From JANXAZ01 sp964504655 (GTDB lineage: Bacteria > Pseudomonadota > Alphaproteobacteria > Geminicoccales > Geminicoccaceae), in NCBI GenBank assembly GCA_964504655.1, contig CAZDFD010000043.1:1-34218 (forward strand): 34,218 bases of DNA, in the 5' to 3' direction. This document shows, piece by piece, positions 8,747 to 17,308 of this stretch. Position 1 is the stretch's first letter; each line of letters begins with the position of its first letter. The notes under the pieces were generated by a model. It saw nothing but the letters and a program-made list of their open reading frames with translations. It was not told the origin of the DNA and made no database searches. Made by a program: the position numbers and the translations under genes.

Positions 8747-9808
8747 TCACTCCTCCGGCGTGCGGTCCTCCTCGAGCAGCGACATGCCGCCGCCGACCCC
8801 GGCGCGCGAGCGGATCACCTGCTCGAGCTCGGCCGCCGCCTCGGGATGCTCCTTGAGCCAGGTCTTGGCATTCTCGCGCCCCTGGCCGATGCGCTGGCTG
8901 TTCCACGAGAACCAGGAGCCGGACTTCTCGACGAGCCCGGCCCGCATGCCGAGGTCGATCAGCTCGCCGGTCTTCGAGATCCCCTCGCCGTACATGATGT
9001 CGAAATCGACCACCCGGAACGGTGGCGCCACCTTGTTCTTGACGACCTTCACCCGGGTCTGGTTGCCGATCGCCTCCTCCTTCTCCTTGATGGAGCCGAT
9101 CCGGCGCACGTCCAGGCGCACGCTCGCGTAGAACTTGAGAGCGTTGCCGCCGGTGGTGGTCTCGGGATTGCCGAACATCACCCCGATCTTGCTGCGGATC
9201 TGGTTGGTGAAGATCAGCATGCACTTCGAGCGGCTGATCGAGGCGGTGAGCTTCCGGAGCGCCTGGCTCATCAGCCGGGCCTGCAGCCCGGGCAGCGAAT
9301 CGCCCATCTCGCCCTCGAGCTCGGCCTTCGGCACGAGCGCCGCCACGCTGTCGACCACGATCACGTCGATCGCCCCCGACCGGACCAGGGTGTCGGCGAT
9401 CTCGAGCGCCTGCTCGCCGGTATCGGGTTGCGAGATCAACAGCCCCTCGAGGTCGACGCCGAGCTTCCGCGCGTAGCCCGGATCGAGGGCGTGCTCGGCG
9501 TCGATGAAGGCGCAGGTGCCGCCGGTCTTCTGCGCCTCGGCGATGACGTGCAGCGTCAAGGTCGTCTTGCCCGAGCTCTCCGGCCCGAAGATCTCGACGA
9601 CCCGGCCACGCGGCAGGCCACCCACCCCGAGCGCGATGTCGAGGCCGAGCGAGCCGGTCGAGATGGTCTCGATCTCGGCCGGCCTCTCCGACTGGCCGAG
9701 CCGCATCAGCGAGCCCTTGCCGAAGGCGCGCTCGATCTGCGCGATCGCTGCGTCGAGCGCGCGCTGGCGGTCGCTGCCCTCGCGGCGGCTGACGACGGCT
9801 TCGGCCAT
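8747..9808 (-). CDS. recA: Recombinase RecA
   Basis: Binds single-stranded DNA, drives homologous strand exchange, and acts as co-protease for LexA self-cleavage. The 353-residue protein has Walker A GPESSGKT at 75-82, the VVDSVAALVPKAELEGEMGD region covering Walker B and loop L1, and the FTNQIRSKIGVMFGNPETTTGG region (L2), all standard. The tail is short and acidic, as is usual. The frame is open 37 codons further upstream, but ATG 9808 starts the conserved protein and follows a GGGGACGGGAC purine-rich stretch. It has its own promoter and lies downstream of an EamA exporter on the same strand. Confidence 0.98.
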   Translation of the reverse strand: MAEAVVSRREGSDRQRALDAAIAQIERAFGKGSLMRLGQSERPAEIETISTGSLGLDIALGVGGLPRGRVVEIFGPESSGKTTLTLHVIAEAQKTGGTCAFIDAEHALDPGYARKLGVDLEGLLISQPDTGEQALEIADTLVRSGAIDVIVVDSVAALVPKAELEGEMGDSLPGLQARLMSQALRKLTASISRSKCMLIFTNQIRSKIGVMFGNPETTTGGNALKFYASVRLDVRRIGSIKEKEEAIGNQTRVKVVKNKVAPPFRVVDFDIMYGEGISKTGELIDLGMRAGLVEKSGSWFSWNSQRIGQGRENAKTWLKEHPEAAAELEQVIRSRAGVGGGMSLLEEDRTPEE

Positions 9809-9845
9809 GTCCCGTCCCCGGTCCGATCGGTGTGGTGTGCCGACC

Positions 9846-9873
9846 GTTATAGAGGAGGGCGGGGCCGCGGCAA
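9846..9873 (-). promoter_or_regulatory. Putative recA promoter
   Basis: On the minus strand, TTGCCG (9868-9873) and TATAAC (9846-9851) are separated by 16 bp and lie about 38 nt before the recA start. This is a fair sigma-70-type match, and it is AT-rich against a very GC-rich background. The usual alphaproteobacterial LexA site (GTTC-N7-GTTC) is not visible in the gap between recA and the preceding gene. Confidence 0.5.
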
Positions 9874-9893
9874 ACGCCCGCGTGGCCACCGGC

Positions 9894-10829
9894 TCAACCG
9901 CGGCGTGCGGCCACCGCACGCGGCAGGAGAACGAGCCCGATCGCCGCGAGCACCAGGACGAGCGCCACGACCTCCCGCAGCCCGACGGTCTCGCCGAGAA
10001 GCCAGGCCGAGCTCGCCACTCCCACCACCGGGATGGCGAGCGTGCTGAGCGATGCGGCGATCGCCGGCAGCAGCCGCACGATCCGCAGGAACGTCGTGAA
10101 GCAGAAGACGAGCGCCACGAACACGACGTAGAGGAGCGCCAGGATCCCCTCGAGGCTCAGCCGCGTGGGATCCGGGCGGGTGCCGAGCCAGAGCCAGACG
10201 ATCAGGATCGGCACGCCACCCGCCAGGAGCTGCCAGGCCGAGAGGGCCATGGTGCCGATCCGCCAGTCATAGGCCTTGGTGGCGACGGTCTGGATCGCCC
10301 AGACCATGGCGGCGAGGAGGATCAGGAGGGCACCCATCGGCGCCTCGCCGACCCGGGCCAGATCCGGGCCGATCAGCACGGCGAGGCCGGCCATGCCCAG
10401 GACCAGCGCCACTCCCATGGCTAGGGTGGGGCGCTCGCCCAGGAACAGGATCGAGAGCAGCGTCGCCCAGACCGGCATCGTGAAGGCGATGATGGCCGCC
10501 CGGCCGCCGCCGATGTACATCAGCCCGTAGGCCGTGAGCATGTGCCACAGGGTGACACCCGCGAGCGAGATCGCGAGGTGCGGCAGGACCAGCCGGCGCT
10601 CCATCCAGATCCGCTCGCCGGTGATCCGGGCGAGCAGGAGGAGCGTCAGCCCGGCACCGAGTACCGTCACCACTCGGAAGGTCCAGGGCTCGAGCTCCAG
10701 GACCGCGATCTTCATCGCCGGCCAGTTGGCGCCCCAGAGGATCGTCACGGCGACGATCAGGGCGGACAGGGTCGCCCGGCTGACGGCAGGGGTGTCGGGA
10801 GACTGCTGGGCCGCAGCGGTCGTCCGCAT
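9894..10829 (-). CDS. EamA-family (DMT superfamily) permease
   Basis: A 311-residue inner-membrane protein with about ten hydrophobic helices arranged as two EamA repeats, the second beginning near MGALLILLAAMVWAIQ. The opening LWGANWPAMK and the ends of each repeat (FLGERPTLA and LLGETVG) are hallmark DMT motifs. Members export amino acids or other metabolites, but the substrate cannot be read from sequence. ATG 10829 is preceded by GGAG at a somewhat long spacing of about 12 nt. An upstream open extension to 10931 has no membrane character and was not used. It sits between the SDHAF4-like gene and recA with no evident functional link to either. Confidence 0.88.
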   Translation of the reverse strand: MRTTAAAQQSPDTPAVSRATLSALIVAVTILWGANWPAMKIAVLELEPWTFRVVTVLGAGLTLLLLARITGERIWMERRLVLPHLAISLAGVTLWHMLTAYGLMYIGGGRAAIIAFTMPVWATLLSILFLGERPTLAMGVALVLGMAGLAVLIGPDLARVGEAPMGALLILLAAMVWAIQTVATKAYDWRIGTMALSAWQLLAGGVPILIVWLWLGTRPDPTRLSLEGILALLYVVFVALVFCFTTFLRIVRLLPAIAASLSTLAIPVVGVASSAWLLGETVGLREVVALVLVLAAIGLVLLPRAVAARRG

Positions 10830-10943
10830 GGATCGGCAGGTCTCCAGGGTTCCTGCGGGAGTGCCGGCCGGCCACGGGGCCGGTCGGCGGGGCGCCCCGC
10901 GCGACGCGAGGCCGCCCCGGGCACGGGGCATGGGGCCCGCCGC

Positions 10944-11117
10944 TCAGAAATCGCTGCAGCGCCCGCCCTTCTCCCAGTCGCCGTAGCGGGTCGGCTCCGG
11001 GCCCGGCGGCCCTCCGATCTCGCCCGGCGGCTGCTCGGTCGGGGAGCGCGTACCGGGCTTCCCGGCGCTGGACGCCGGCGGCACGGCGGGCAGTGGCGCG
11101 GTCGGCCCCGCGCTCAC
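10944..11117 (-). CDS. DUF1674 protein, SDHAF4-like succinate dehydrogenase assembly factor
   Basis: A 57-residue protein. Its C-terminal 22 residues, containing GPEPTRYGDWEKGGRCSDF, are the diagnostic DUF1674/SDHAF4 block. The eukaryotic member binds flavinylated SDHA during complex II assembly, so a similar role is inferred here. The N-terminal half is proline- and alanine-rich and looks disordered, as in relatives. The start is GTG at 11117, whose GTGA overlaps the stop of the zeta-subunit gene by 4 nt. There is no separate Shine-Dalgarno, so translation should be coupled. Confidence 0.85.
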   Translation of the reverse strand: MSAGPTAPLPAVPPASSAGKPGTRSPTEQPPGEIGGPPGPEPTRYGDWEKGGRCSDF

Positions 11118-11437
11118 TCCGTCATGATCTGCTCGCGGGCGATCCTCTCGCATTCCTCGAGGTTCTTTCTCAGCTGGTGGTCGGACAGGCTCTTGCCGGC
11201 CTTGCCCAGATCCGCCTTGACCTTGGTGAAGATGTCGTCGTCGCCCGGCAGGTCGAAGTCGGCCATCACGACGTCCTTGGCGTAGGACAGGGCCGCGTCT
11301 CCCTTGAGGCCCAGATGCTCCTGCGCGAGCCACAGGCCGAACAGCTTGTTGCGCCGGTTGCGGACCTTGAAGGCCAGCTCCTGGTCGTGCTTGAACTTGG
11401 CCTCCTCGGTTCGCTCGCGCTCGTTGAAGGTGGTCAT
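11114..11437 (-). CDS. DUF1476 protein, F1-ATPase zeta-type inhibitor
   Basis: A 107-residue, highly charged, helical protein of the DUF1476 family. The characterised member, the zeta subunit of Paracoccus denitrificans, inhibits ATP hydrolysis by F1-ATPase. Family features seen here are the N-terminal FNERERTEEAKFKHDQEL helix, the RRNKLFGLWLA segment, a YAKDVV.ADF motif, and LSDHQLRKNLEE near the C-terminus. ATG 11437 has GAGGGG about 9 nt upstream. It is the first gene of a pair with the SDHAF4-like gene, overlapping by 4 nt. The role is inferred from family. Inhibitory strength varies between alphaproteobacteria and cannot be judged from sequence. Confidence 0.87.
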   Translation of the reverse strand: MTTFNERERTEEAKFKHDQELAFKVRNRRNKLFGLWLAQEHLGLKGDAALSYAKDVVMADFDLPGDDDIFTKVKADLGKAGKSLSDHQLRKNLEECERIAREQIMTE

Positions 11438-11596
11438 CGCCGGCCGCCCCTCGCTCGTCCCTGCCTCGGCATCATATAGGAGGGGTCCGCCCCGGCTGCC
11501 ACCATGCCGCGGCGAGCCGACGTCGTGGCCCCCTGCGGCCGGCCTCCGGCCCCGTCCGGGGGCTTGCCTTTGGAGCGGCAGCGCCGAGCTGGAACC

Positions 11597-12337
11597 ATGT
11601 GCACGCTGATCCTGCTCAACCGCCCGGGCCACCGCTGGCCCCTGATCCTCGCCGCCAACCGCGACGAGCTCGCCTCCCGTCCGGCCCTGCCGCCGGCGCG
11701 CCACTGGCCGGATCGCCGCGAGGTCCGCGCCGGGCTCGACCGTCTCGCCGGTGGCAGCTGGCTCGGCCTCAACGACTGGGGGGTGGTCGCCGCGGTGCTC
11801 AACCGCACGGGCACGCTCGGGCCCGCCGAGGGCCGCCGGTCGCGCGGCGAGCTGGTCCTCGAGGCGCTCGACCATGCCGATGCGGCGACCGCGGCGGCGG
11901 CGCTGGCCGATCTGGATCCGCGGGCCTTCCGACCGTTCAACCTGATCGTGGCCGACGCGCGCGACGCCTTCTGGCTCCGCCACGCCGACGACGGCGAGCT
12001 CCGTCTGCGGCGCCTCGCCCCCGGTCTCACCATGATCACGGCGCGCGAGCCCGACGATCCGTCCTGCCCGCGCATCCGCCGCTACCGACCGCTGTTCCTC
12101 GAGGCCGGGACGCCCGACCCGGACCGCCGCGACTGGTCGGGCTGGGAGCTCCTCCTGGCGAGCCGGTCGAGCGCCAGCGGCGATCCGCGCGACGCGCTCT
12201 GCATCGTCACCGACGGCGACTACGGCACGGTCGGCTCGAGCCTCGTCGCCCTTCCGGGGGAGCTCGGCGCGCGGCCCGTGTTCCTCCACGCCGACGGCCG
12301 GCCCGGGGAGACCCCCTTCGAGCCGGTGCCGGAGTGA
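11597..12337 (+). CDS. NRDE family protein (TANGO2-like)
   Basis: A 246-residue protein of the NRDE/TANGO2 family. It has the N-terminal MCTL with Cys2 exposed after methionine removal, the family-naming NRDE motif in AANRDELASRPALPPARHW, and the GGSWLGLNDWGVVAAVLNR block. TANGO2 proteins have been linked to acyl-CoA or heme handling in other organisms. No enzyme activity is established for this type, so I leave the function open. ATG 11597 is chosen because MCTL is invariant at the N-terminus, although the ribosome binding site is weak. It is divergent from the zeta-subunit gene across about 160 bp and converges with the quinone oxidoreductase gene 16 bp downstream. Confidence 0.9.
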   Translation: MCTLILLNRPGHRWPLILAANRDELASRPALPPARHWPDRREVRAGLDRLAGGSWLGLNDWGVVAAVLNRTGTLGPAEGRRSRGELVLEALDHADAATAAAALADLDPRAFRPFNLIVADARDAFWLRHADDGELRLRRLAPGLTMITAREPDDPSCPRIRRYRPLFLEAGTPDPDRRDWSGWELLLASRSSASGDPRDALCIVTDGDYGTVGSSLVALPGELGARPVFLHADGRPGETPFEPVPE

Positions 12338-12353
12338 GCGCGCCGCCCGCCCC

Positions 12354-13355
12354 TCAGGGTCGGAGCAGGATCTTGCCGATGTGCGCGCTCGTCTCCATGA
12401 GCGCGTGCGCCGCGGCCGCCTCGGTGAGCGGAAAGGTGCGGAAGACGGGCACCTCGAGACGTCCGGCCGCGAACAGCGGCCAGACCCGCTCCTCGAGGGC
12501 GCGGGCGATCGCCCCCTTCTGCTCGACCGAGCGCGGCCGGAGCGTCGAGCCGGTCCAGGTGAGCCGCTTGGTCATGAGCTTGGTCAGGTCGGCGCTGATC
12601 CGGGCACCCTCGAGCCAGGCGATCTGCACGATCCGCCCCTCGACCGCGGCGGCCTCGAGGTTGCGCGCGACGTAGCTGCCGCCGACCATGTCCAGGATCA
12701 GATCGACACCGCGGCCGCCGGTCAGGCGACGGACGACCTCGACGAAGTCCTCGCGTCGATAGTCGATCGCCACCTCGGCACCGAGCCGGCGGCAGGCCTC
12801 CGCCTTCTGCGGGCTGCCGACCGTCGTCAGCACGCGCGCACCCAGGGCTCTCGCGAGCTGAATGGCGGTCGTGCCGATGCCCGAGCTGCCGCCGTGCACG
12901 AGGAAGGTCTCGCCGGCCTGCAGCCGGCCGCGCTCGACGACGTTGGTCCAGACCGTGAACCAGGTCTCCGGAACCCCACCCGCGACCTCGACCGGCACCC
13001 CCGGAGGGAGGGGCAGCGCCTGCGGCTCGGGAACCAGGCAGTATTCGGCGTAGCCGCCGCCGGCCACGAGCGCGCAGACCTGATCGCCGACCGCGAACCG
13101 GGCGGCCCCGGGCCCGACCGCCACGACCCGCCCGGCCACCTCGAGGCCGGGAACGTCGGTCACCCCGGGCGGCGGCGGGTAGCCGCCCTGACGCTGCAGT
13201 ACGTCCGGGCGGTTGACCCCGGCGCTCGCCACCTCGACCAGAAGCTCGCCCGGACCCGGTCTCGGCACCGGCACCCGCACCGGCCGCAGCACCTCGGGTG
13301 GTCCGTGCCCGGCGCAGCGGATCGCGGTCATCTCCTCGGGAAGCCGGCTCGCCAT
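12354..13355 (-). CDS. NAD(P)H quinone oxidoreductase, PIG3-like MDR family
   Basis: A 333-residue medium-chain dehydrogenase/reductase without zinc-binding cysteines, matching the PIG3/QOR group that reduces quinones with NADPH. The N-terminal GroES-like domain has GVNRPDVLQRQGGYPPPPG and PGLEVAGRVVAVG. The Rossmann domain has VHGGSSGIGTTAIQLA and later an IDYRREDF strand and VDLILDMVGG. The C-terminal HIGKILLRP is also typical. ATG 13355 is preceded by GGAGGGGCG at a tight spacing. The alternative ATG at 13331 has GAGGAG directly abutting it, which is too close. It lies 38 bp after a small membrane protein gene on the same strand. Confidence 0.9.
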   Translation of the reverse strand: MASRLPEEMTAIRCAGHGPPEVLRPVRVPVPRPGPGELLVEVASAGVNRPDVLQRQGGYPPPPGVTDVPGLEVAGRVVAVGPGAARFAVGDQVCALVAGGGYAEYCLVPEPQALPLPPGVPVEVAGGVPETWFTVWTNVVERGRLQAGETFLVHGGSSGIGTTAIQLARALGARVLTTVGSPQKAEACRRLGAEVAIDYRREDFVEVVRRLTGGRGVDLILDMVGGSYVARNLEAAAVEGRIVQIAWLEGARISADLTKLMTKRLTWTGSTLRPRSVEQKGAIARALEERVWPLFAAGRLEVPVFRTFPLTEAAAAHALMETSAHIGKILLRP

Positions 13356-13393
13356 CGCCCCTCCGCGGTCCGCCCCTCCCACCTGGTCGGGGC

Positions 13394-13585
13394 TCAGCTC
13401 CACAGGCAGTGGAGCCCGTAGCACCGCCCGAGGAGGACCGTCAGCACGAGATAGAGGACGAGATCGAGCAGGGCCAGCAGGGCCACGATCGGCAGGCCCA
13501 GATAGAGGAGAACGTAGACCAGTGCCCAGCGGGTCGGGCGCGGCGGCGGGAGGAGGTGGCCGCGGACGCGGCGCTGGGCGGCCAT
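13394..13585 (-). CDS. Small hydrophobic membrane protein, unknown function
   Basis: A 63-residue frame with a basic, proline-rich N-terminus (residues 1-19) and a continuous hydrophobic stretch at about 20-52, enough for one long or two short membrane helices. It ends in GRCYGLHCLWS with two cysteines. I do not recognise the family. Its composition is unlike a shadow frame: leucine, valine and tyrosine dominate, with very few arginines in the core. It lies alone in a gap with no overlapping gene, in the same direction as the quinone oxidoreductase downstream. The ribosome binding site is weak, which lowers confidence. Confidence 0.5.
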   Translation of the reverse strand: MAAQRRVRGHLLPPPRPTRWALVYVLLYLGLPIVALLALLDLVLYLVLTVLLGRCYGLHCLWS

Positions 13586-13662
13586 GCTGGCTCTGGCGCT
13601 CGGTGAGTGGAGACGCTATCGGACATCCACAATTCAACCACAGAGCGAAGATCCCGGCAACC

Positions 13663-14607
13663 GTGGCCGTCGAGCTCGACTGGGACACCCTGCCGGCCCC
13701 GTCCTGGCAGGCGCATCTGGCGGCGGCGGGGCGCTCCGGCCTGCAGCAGGACTGGGGCTACGGGCGGACCGTGGCCGCGGCCGGTCAGACGGTGCGTCGC
13801 GCCCTCGTGCGGCACGCCGGCAGGGTGGTGGCGATCGCCCAGCTGGTCGAGCGGCGGCTCCTGGGCCTCGTCCGCATCGCTCTCCTCCTCCGCGGCCCGG
13901 TCTGGCTCGCTCCGGAGCTCCAGGACGCGCTCGAGCCCGAGCTGATCGCGGCGCTGCGCGCCGAGCTCGGCCGGGCCGTGCTCCTGTGGACGCCGGAGCG
14001 CCCCTATGTCGGCGAGCGGCTCTGCGGGCTGCGCCGGGTCATGACCGGCTACAGCACCGTGTGGCTCGACCTGTCGGCGGATCCGAGCAGCCTGCGCGCC
14101 GGGCTGCACGGCAAGTGGCGCAACCGGCTGGCGCGCGCCGAGGAGGCCGGGCTCGAGGTGCGCACCGTTCGCCAGGGTCGCCTGTTCGAGTGGCTGCTGC
14201 AGGCGAGCGAGACGCACCGCGCGCGGGTGGGGTTCCGGGCGCCGCCGCCGGCCTTCGTGCGGAGCCTCGCCGAGCCCTGGCCGGGTGCGGCGTCCGCGCA
14301 GATCACCCTCGTCGCGCTCGAGCGGGGCGAGCCGGTGGCCGGCATCGTCCTGCAGCGACACGGGTCCTGTGCCACCTACCTGGTCGCCACCACGACCCCC
14401 CGCGGCCGGGCGCTGCGCGCCAACCACCTGCTGCTCTGGCGAGCCGCGGCCCTGCTCAAGGCCGAGGGTGTCGGGGCGCTCGACCTCGGTGGGATCGACA
14501 CGGTCGGCGCGCCCGGTCTTGCCCGCTTCAAGCTCGGCCTGGGTGGAACCGTCCTGACCCTGGCGGGCACCTTCCTCGGCATGCCGACCGGCCGCCTCGC
14601 CGGCTGA
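13663..14607 (+). CDS. FemAB/GNAT-like acyltransferase
   Basis: A 314-residue protein resembling the FemABX peptidoglycan aminoacyltransferase / GNAT_6 superfamily. The first domain includes SGLQQDWGYGRTVA. A central GKWRNRLARAEEAGLEV helix matches the family's R-x-x-x-x-x-A-E segment. The second GNAT-like half has GEPVAGIVLQRHG and ANHLLLWRAAALLKAEG, then LDLGGID and FKLGLGG. Proteins like this add amino acids to lipid-linked peptides or acylate other polymers; in Gram-negatives the substrate is mostly unknown. There is no good ATG. GTG 13663 is chosen to give the compact family N-terminus, with GTG 13603 as an alternative. An unusually AT-rich stretch (about 13621-13650) lies upstream and could hold a promoter. 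Confidence 0.72.
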   Translation: MAVELDWDTLPAPSWQAHLAAAGRSGLQQDWGYGRTVAAAGQTVRRALVRHAGRVVAIAQLVERRLLGLVRIALLLRGPVWLAPELQDALEPELIAALRAELGRAVLLWTPERPYVGERLCGLRRVMTGYSTVWLDLSADPSSLRAGLHGKWRNRLARAEEAGLEVRTVRQGRLFEWLLQASETHRARVGFRAPPPAFVRSLAEPWPGAASAQITLVALERGEPVAGIVLQRHGSCATYLVATTTPRGRALRANHLLLWRAAALLKAEGVGALDLGGIDTVGAPGLARFKLGLGGTVLTLAGTFLGMPTGRLAG

Positions 14608-14634
14608 AGCGCCGATCGGCGTCGGCAACGACGA

Positions 14635-14660
14635 GGGGGCCGCGGTCGCCCGCGGCCCCC
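14635..14660. terminator. Bidirectional hairpin terminator
   Basis: A perfect 10-bp stem (GGGGGCCGCG/CGCGGCCCCC) with a 6-nt loop lies between the converging acyltransferase and groEL genes, 27 nt after the first and 28 nt after the second. No long T-run is present on either side, so it would be a weak or Rho-assisted terminator, but position and symmetry fit well. Confidence 0.65.
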
Positions 14661-14688
14661 TCCCTCGACACCTCGAGCGGGCGAAAGA

Positions 14689-16329
<1,641 letters not shown>

Positions 16330-16363
16330 GTTCCCACCTCTGTCAGATCTGTGCGCGGACGGC

Positions 16364-16681
16364 TCAAGCGGCCTTGGCGGTGGCCACGGCATCCCCCTCG
16401 AGGATGCCCATGATGTCCGACTCCTTCATGATCAGGAGCTCGTCGCCGTCGAGCTTGACCTCGGTGCCGGACCACTTGCCGAACAGCACCCGATCGCCGA
16501 CCTTGACGCCCATGGCGATCAGCTCGCCCTTGTCGTTGCGCGCGCCCGGGCCGACCGCCAGGACCTCGCCCTGCATCGGCTTCTCCTTGGCGGTGTCGGG
16601 GATGATGATCCCACCCCGGGTTTTCTGCTCCTCCTCGATCCGCTTGACGACGACGCGATCGTGCAACGGCCTGAACTTCAT
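16364..16681 (-). CDS. groS: Co-chaperonin GroES (10 kDa)
   Basis: Caps the GroEL ring during folding. The 105-residue protein begins with MKFRPLHDRVVVKRIEEEQK and has the mobile loop TRGGIIIPDTAKEKP. VGDRVLFGKWSGTEV and the ILEG end are also standard. About eight extra residues (DAVATAKA) extend past the usual end, making it slightly longer than the common 95-residue form. ATG 16681 follows GGGGAGC. An in-frame ATG at 16723 lies inside the CIRCE operator and is rejected. Confidence 0.97.
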   Translation of the reverse strand: MKFRPLHDRVVVKRIEEEQKTRGGIIIPDTAKEKPMQGEVLAVGPGARNDKGELIAMGVKVGDRVLFGKWSGTEVKLDGDELLIMKESDIMGILEGDAVATAKAA

Positions 16682-16716
16682 GCCACTCGGCTCCCCGTTC
16701 GCTGACCTGCCGGCTG

Positions 16717-16743
16717 CTAGCACTCACCGGCAGCGAGTGCCAA
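16717..16743 (-). promoter_or_regulatory. CIRCE operator (HrcA-binding inverted repeat)
   Basis: A 9-bp arm CTAGCACTC, a 9-nt spacer and the arm GAGTGCCAA match the CIRCE consensus TTAGCACTC-N9-GAGTGCTAA with one change in the left arm and one in the right. It lies between the groES promoter and start codon, about 36 nt upstream of the ATG. In CIRCE-controlled operons HrcA represses here and is released on heat shock. An hrcA gene is not in this window. Confidence 0.93.
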
Positions 16744-16754
16744 ACCGGGCCCGC

Positions 16755-16783
16755 ATGTAGCGACCGCCCCCGGGGCCTTCAAG
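16755..16783 (-). promoter_or_regulatory. Putative groESL promoter (heat-shock sigma-32-like)
   Basis: On the minus strand, CTTGAA (16778-16783) and CTACAT (16755-16760) are separated by 17 bp. This resembles alphaproteobacterial RpoH promoters (CTTG-N17/18-CYTAT) and is only a partial -10 match. The predicted start of transcription, near 16748, would be just upstream of the CIRCE element. Confidence 0.6.
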
Positions 16784-16931
16784 GGGGCGCTGGCGGAATC
16801 TGTCAGCAGACCCGGGCTTCGGCTGCTAAACCCTTGAATCCCATACCGAAGTGACGCCCGGAGCGCTTGACGGAGGGACTCGCTCCGGCATCATCGCGGG
16901 ACCAAGCGCGACCAGCGGAGGAATGGAGCGC

Positions 16932-17207
16932 ATGCCCGGACGCCAGGACGACCTCGCACGCCAGCTCGACGGCTACCGGCTCGCGACGGCGGAGATCGTC
17001 TACCACATGCCGGATCACCCGGACCTGCTGCAGACCTTCATCTGGCAGCATCTCGACATCGCACCCGACTATCCCGAGCTGCGCCGCTTCCTCGCCTTCT
17101 GGTGCAAGAACATCGAGGGCAAGCTCCACTCGGTGACGGTCGGCCGCACCAGCATCCTGACCCCGCCCCGCTACCGCCGCGCCGTCGGCCTGTTCCAGCT
17201 GCACTGA
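16932..17207 (+). CDS. usg: Usg family protein
   Basis: A 91-residue protein of the Usg family, common in alphaproteobacteria and of unknown function. The recognisable core is QLDGYRLATAEIVYHMPDHP, then LLQTFIWQHLDIAPDYPELRRFL, FW..NIEGKLHSV and a terminal FQLH. I chose ATG 16932, which follows GGAGG by 10 nt. An in-frame ATG at 16923 is only one base from the GGAGG, too close to be used. The 148-bp region upstream, shared with the divergent groES promoter, has a TTGACG at 16867-16872 that could be a -35 element, but its -10 is poor. Confidence 0.85.
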   Translation: MPGRQDDLARQLDGYRLATAEIVYHMPDHPDLLQTFIWQHLDIAPDYPELRRFLAFWCKNIEGKLHSVTVGRTSILTPPRYRRAVGLFQLH

Positions 17208-17308
17208 GCGGCCGGCGCAGGCCTGCCCGCCGCGGCGCCGCGTTCCGCTCCGCCCGGCCCGCGCCTAGCCTCGGCGAGGCCGGTGCCGAGGCGGGAGAGC
17301 GGACGACG

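Noticed and set aside
11456..11500. Promoter for the zeta-subunit gene at a TATATGAT-like site
   Set aside because: A -10-like box is present on the minus strand, but no credible -35 element is found at the right distance.
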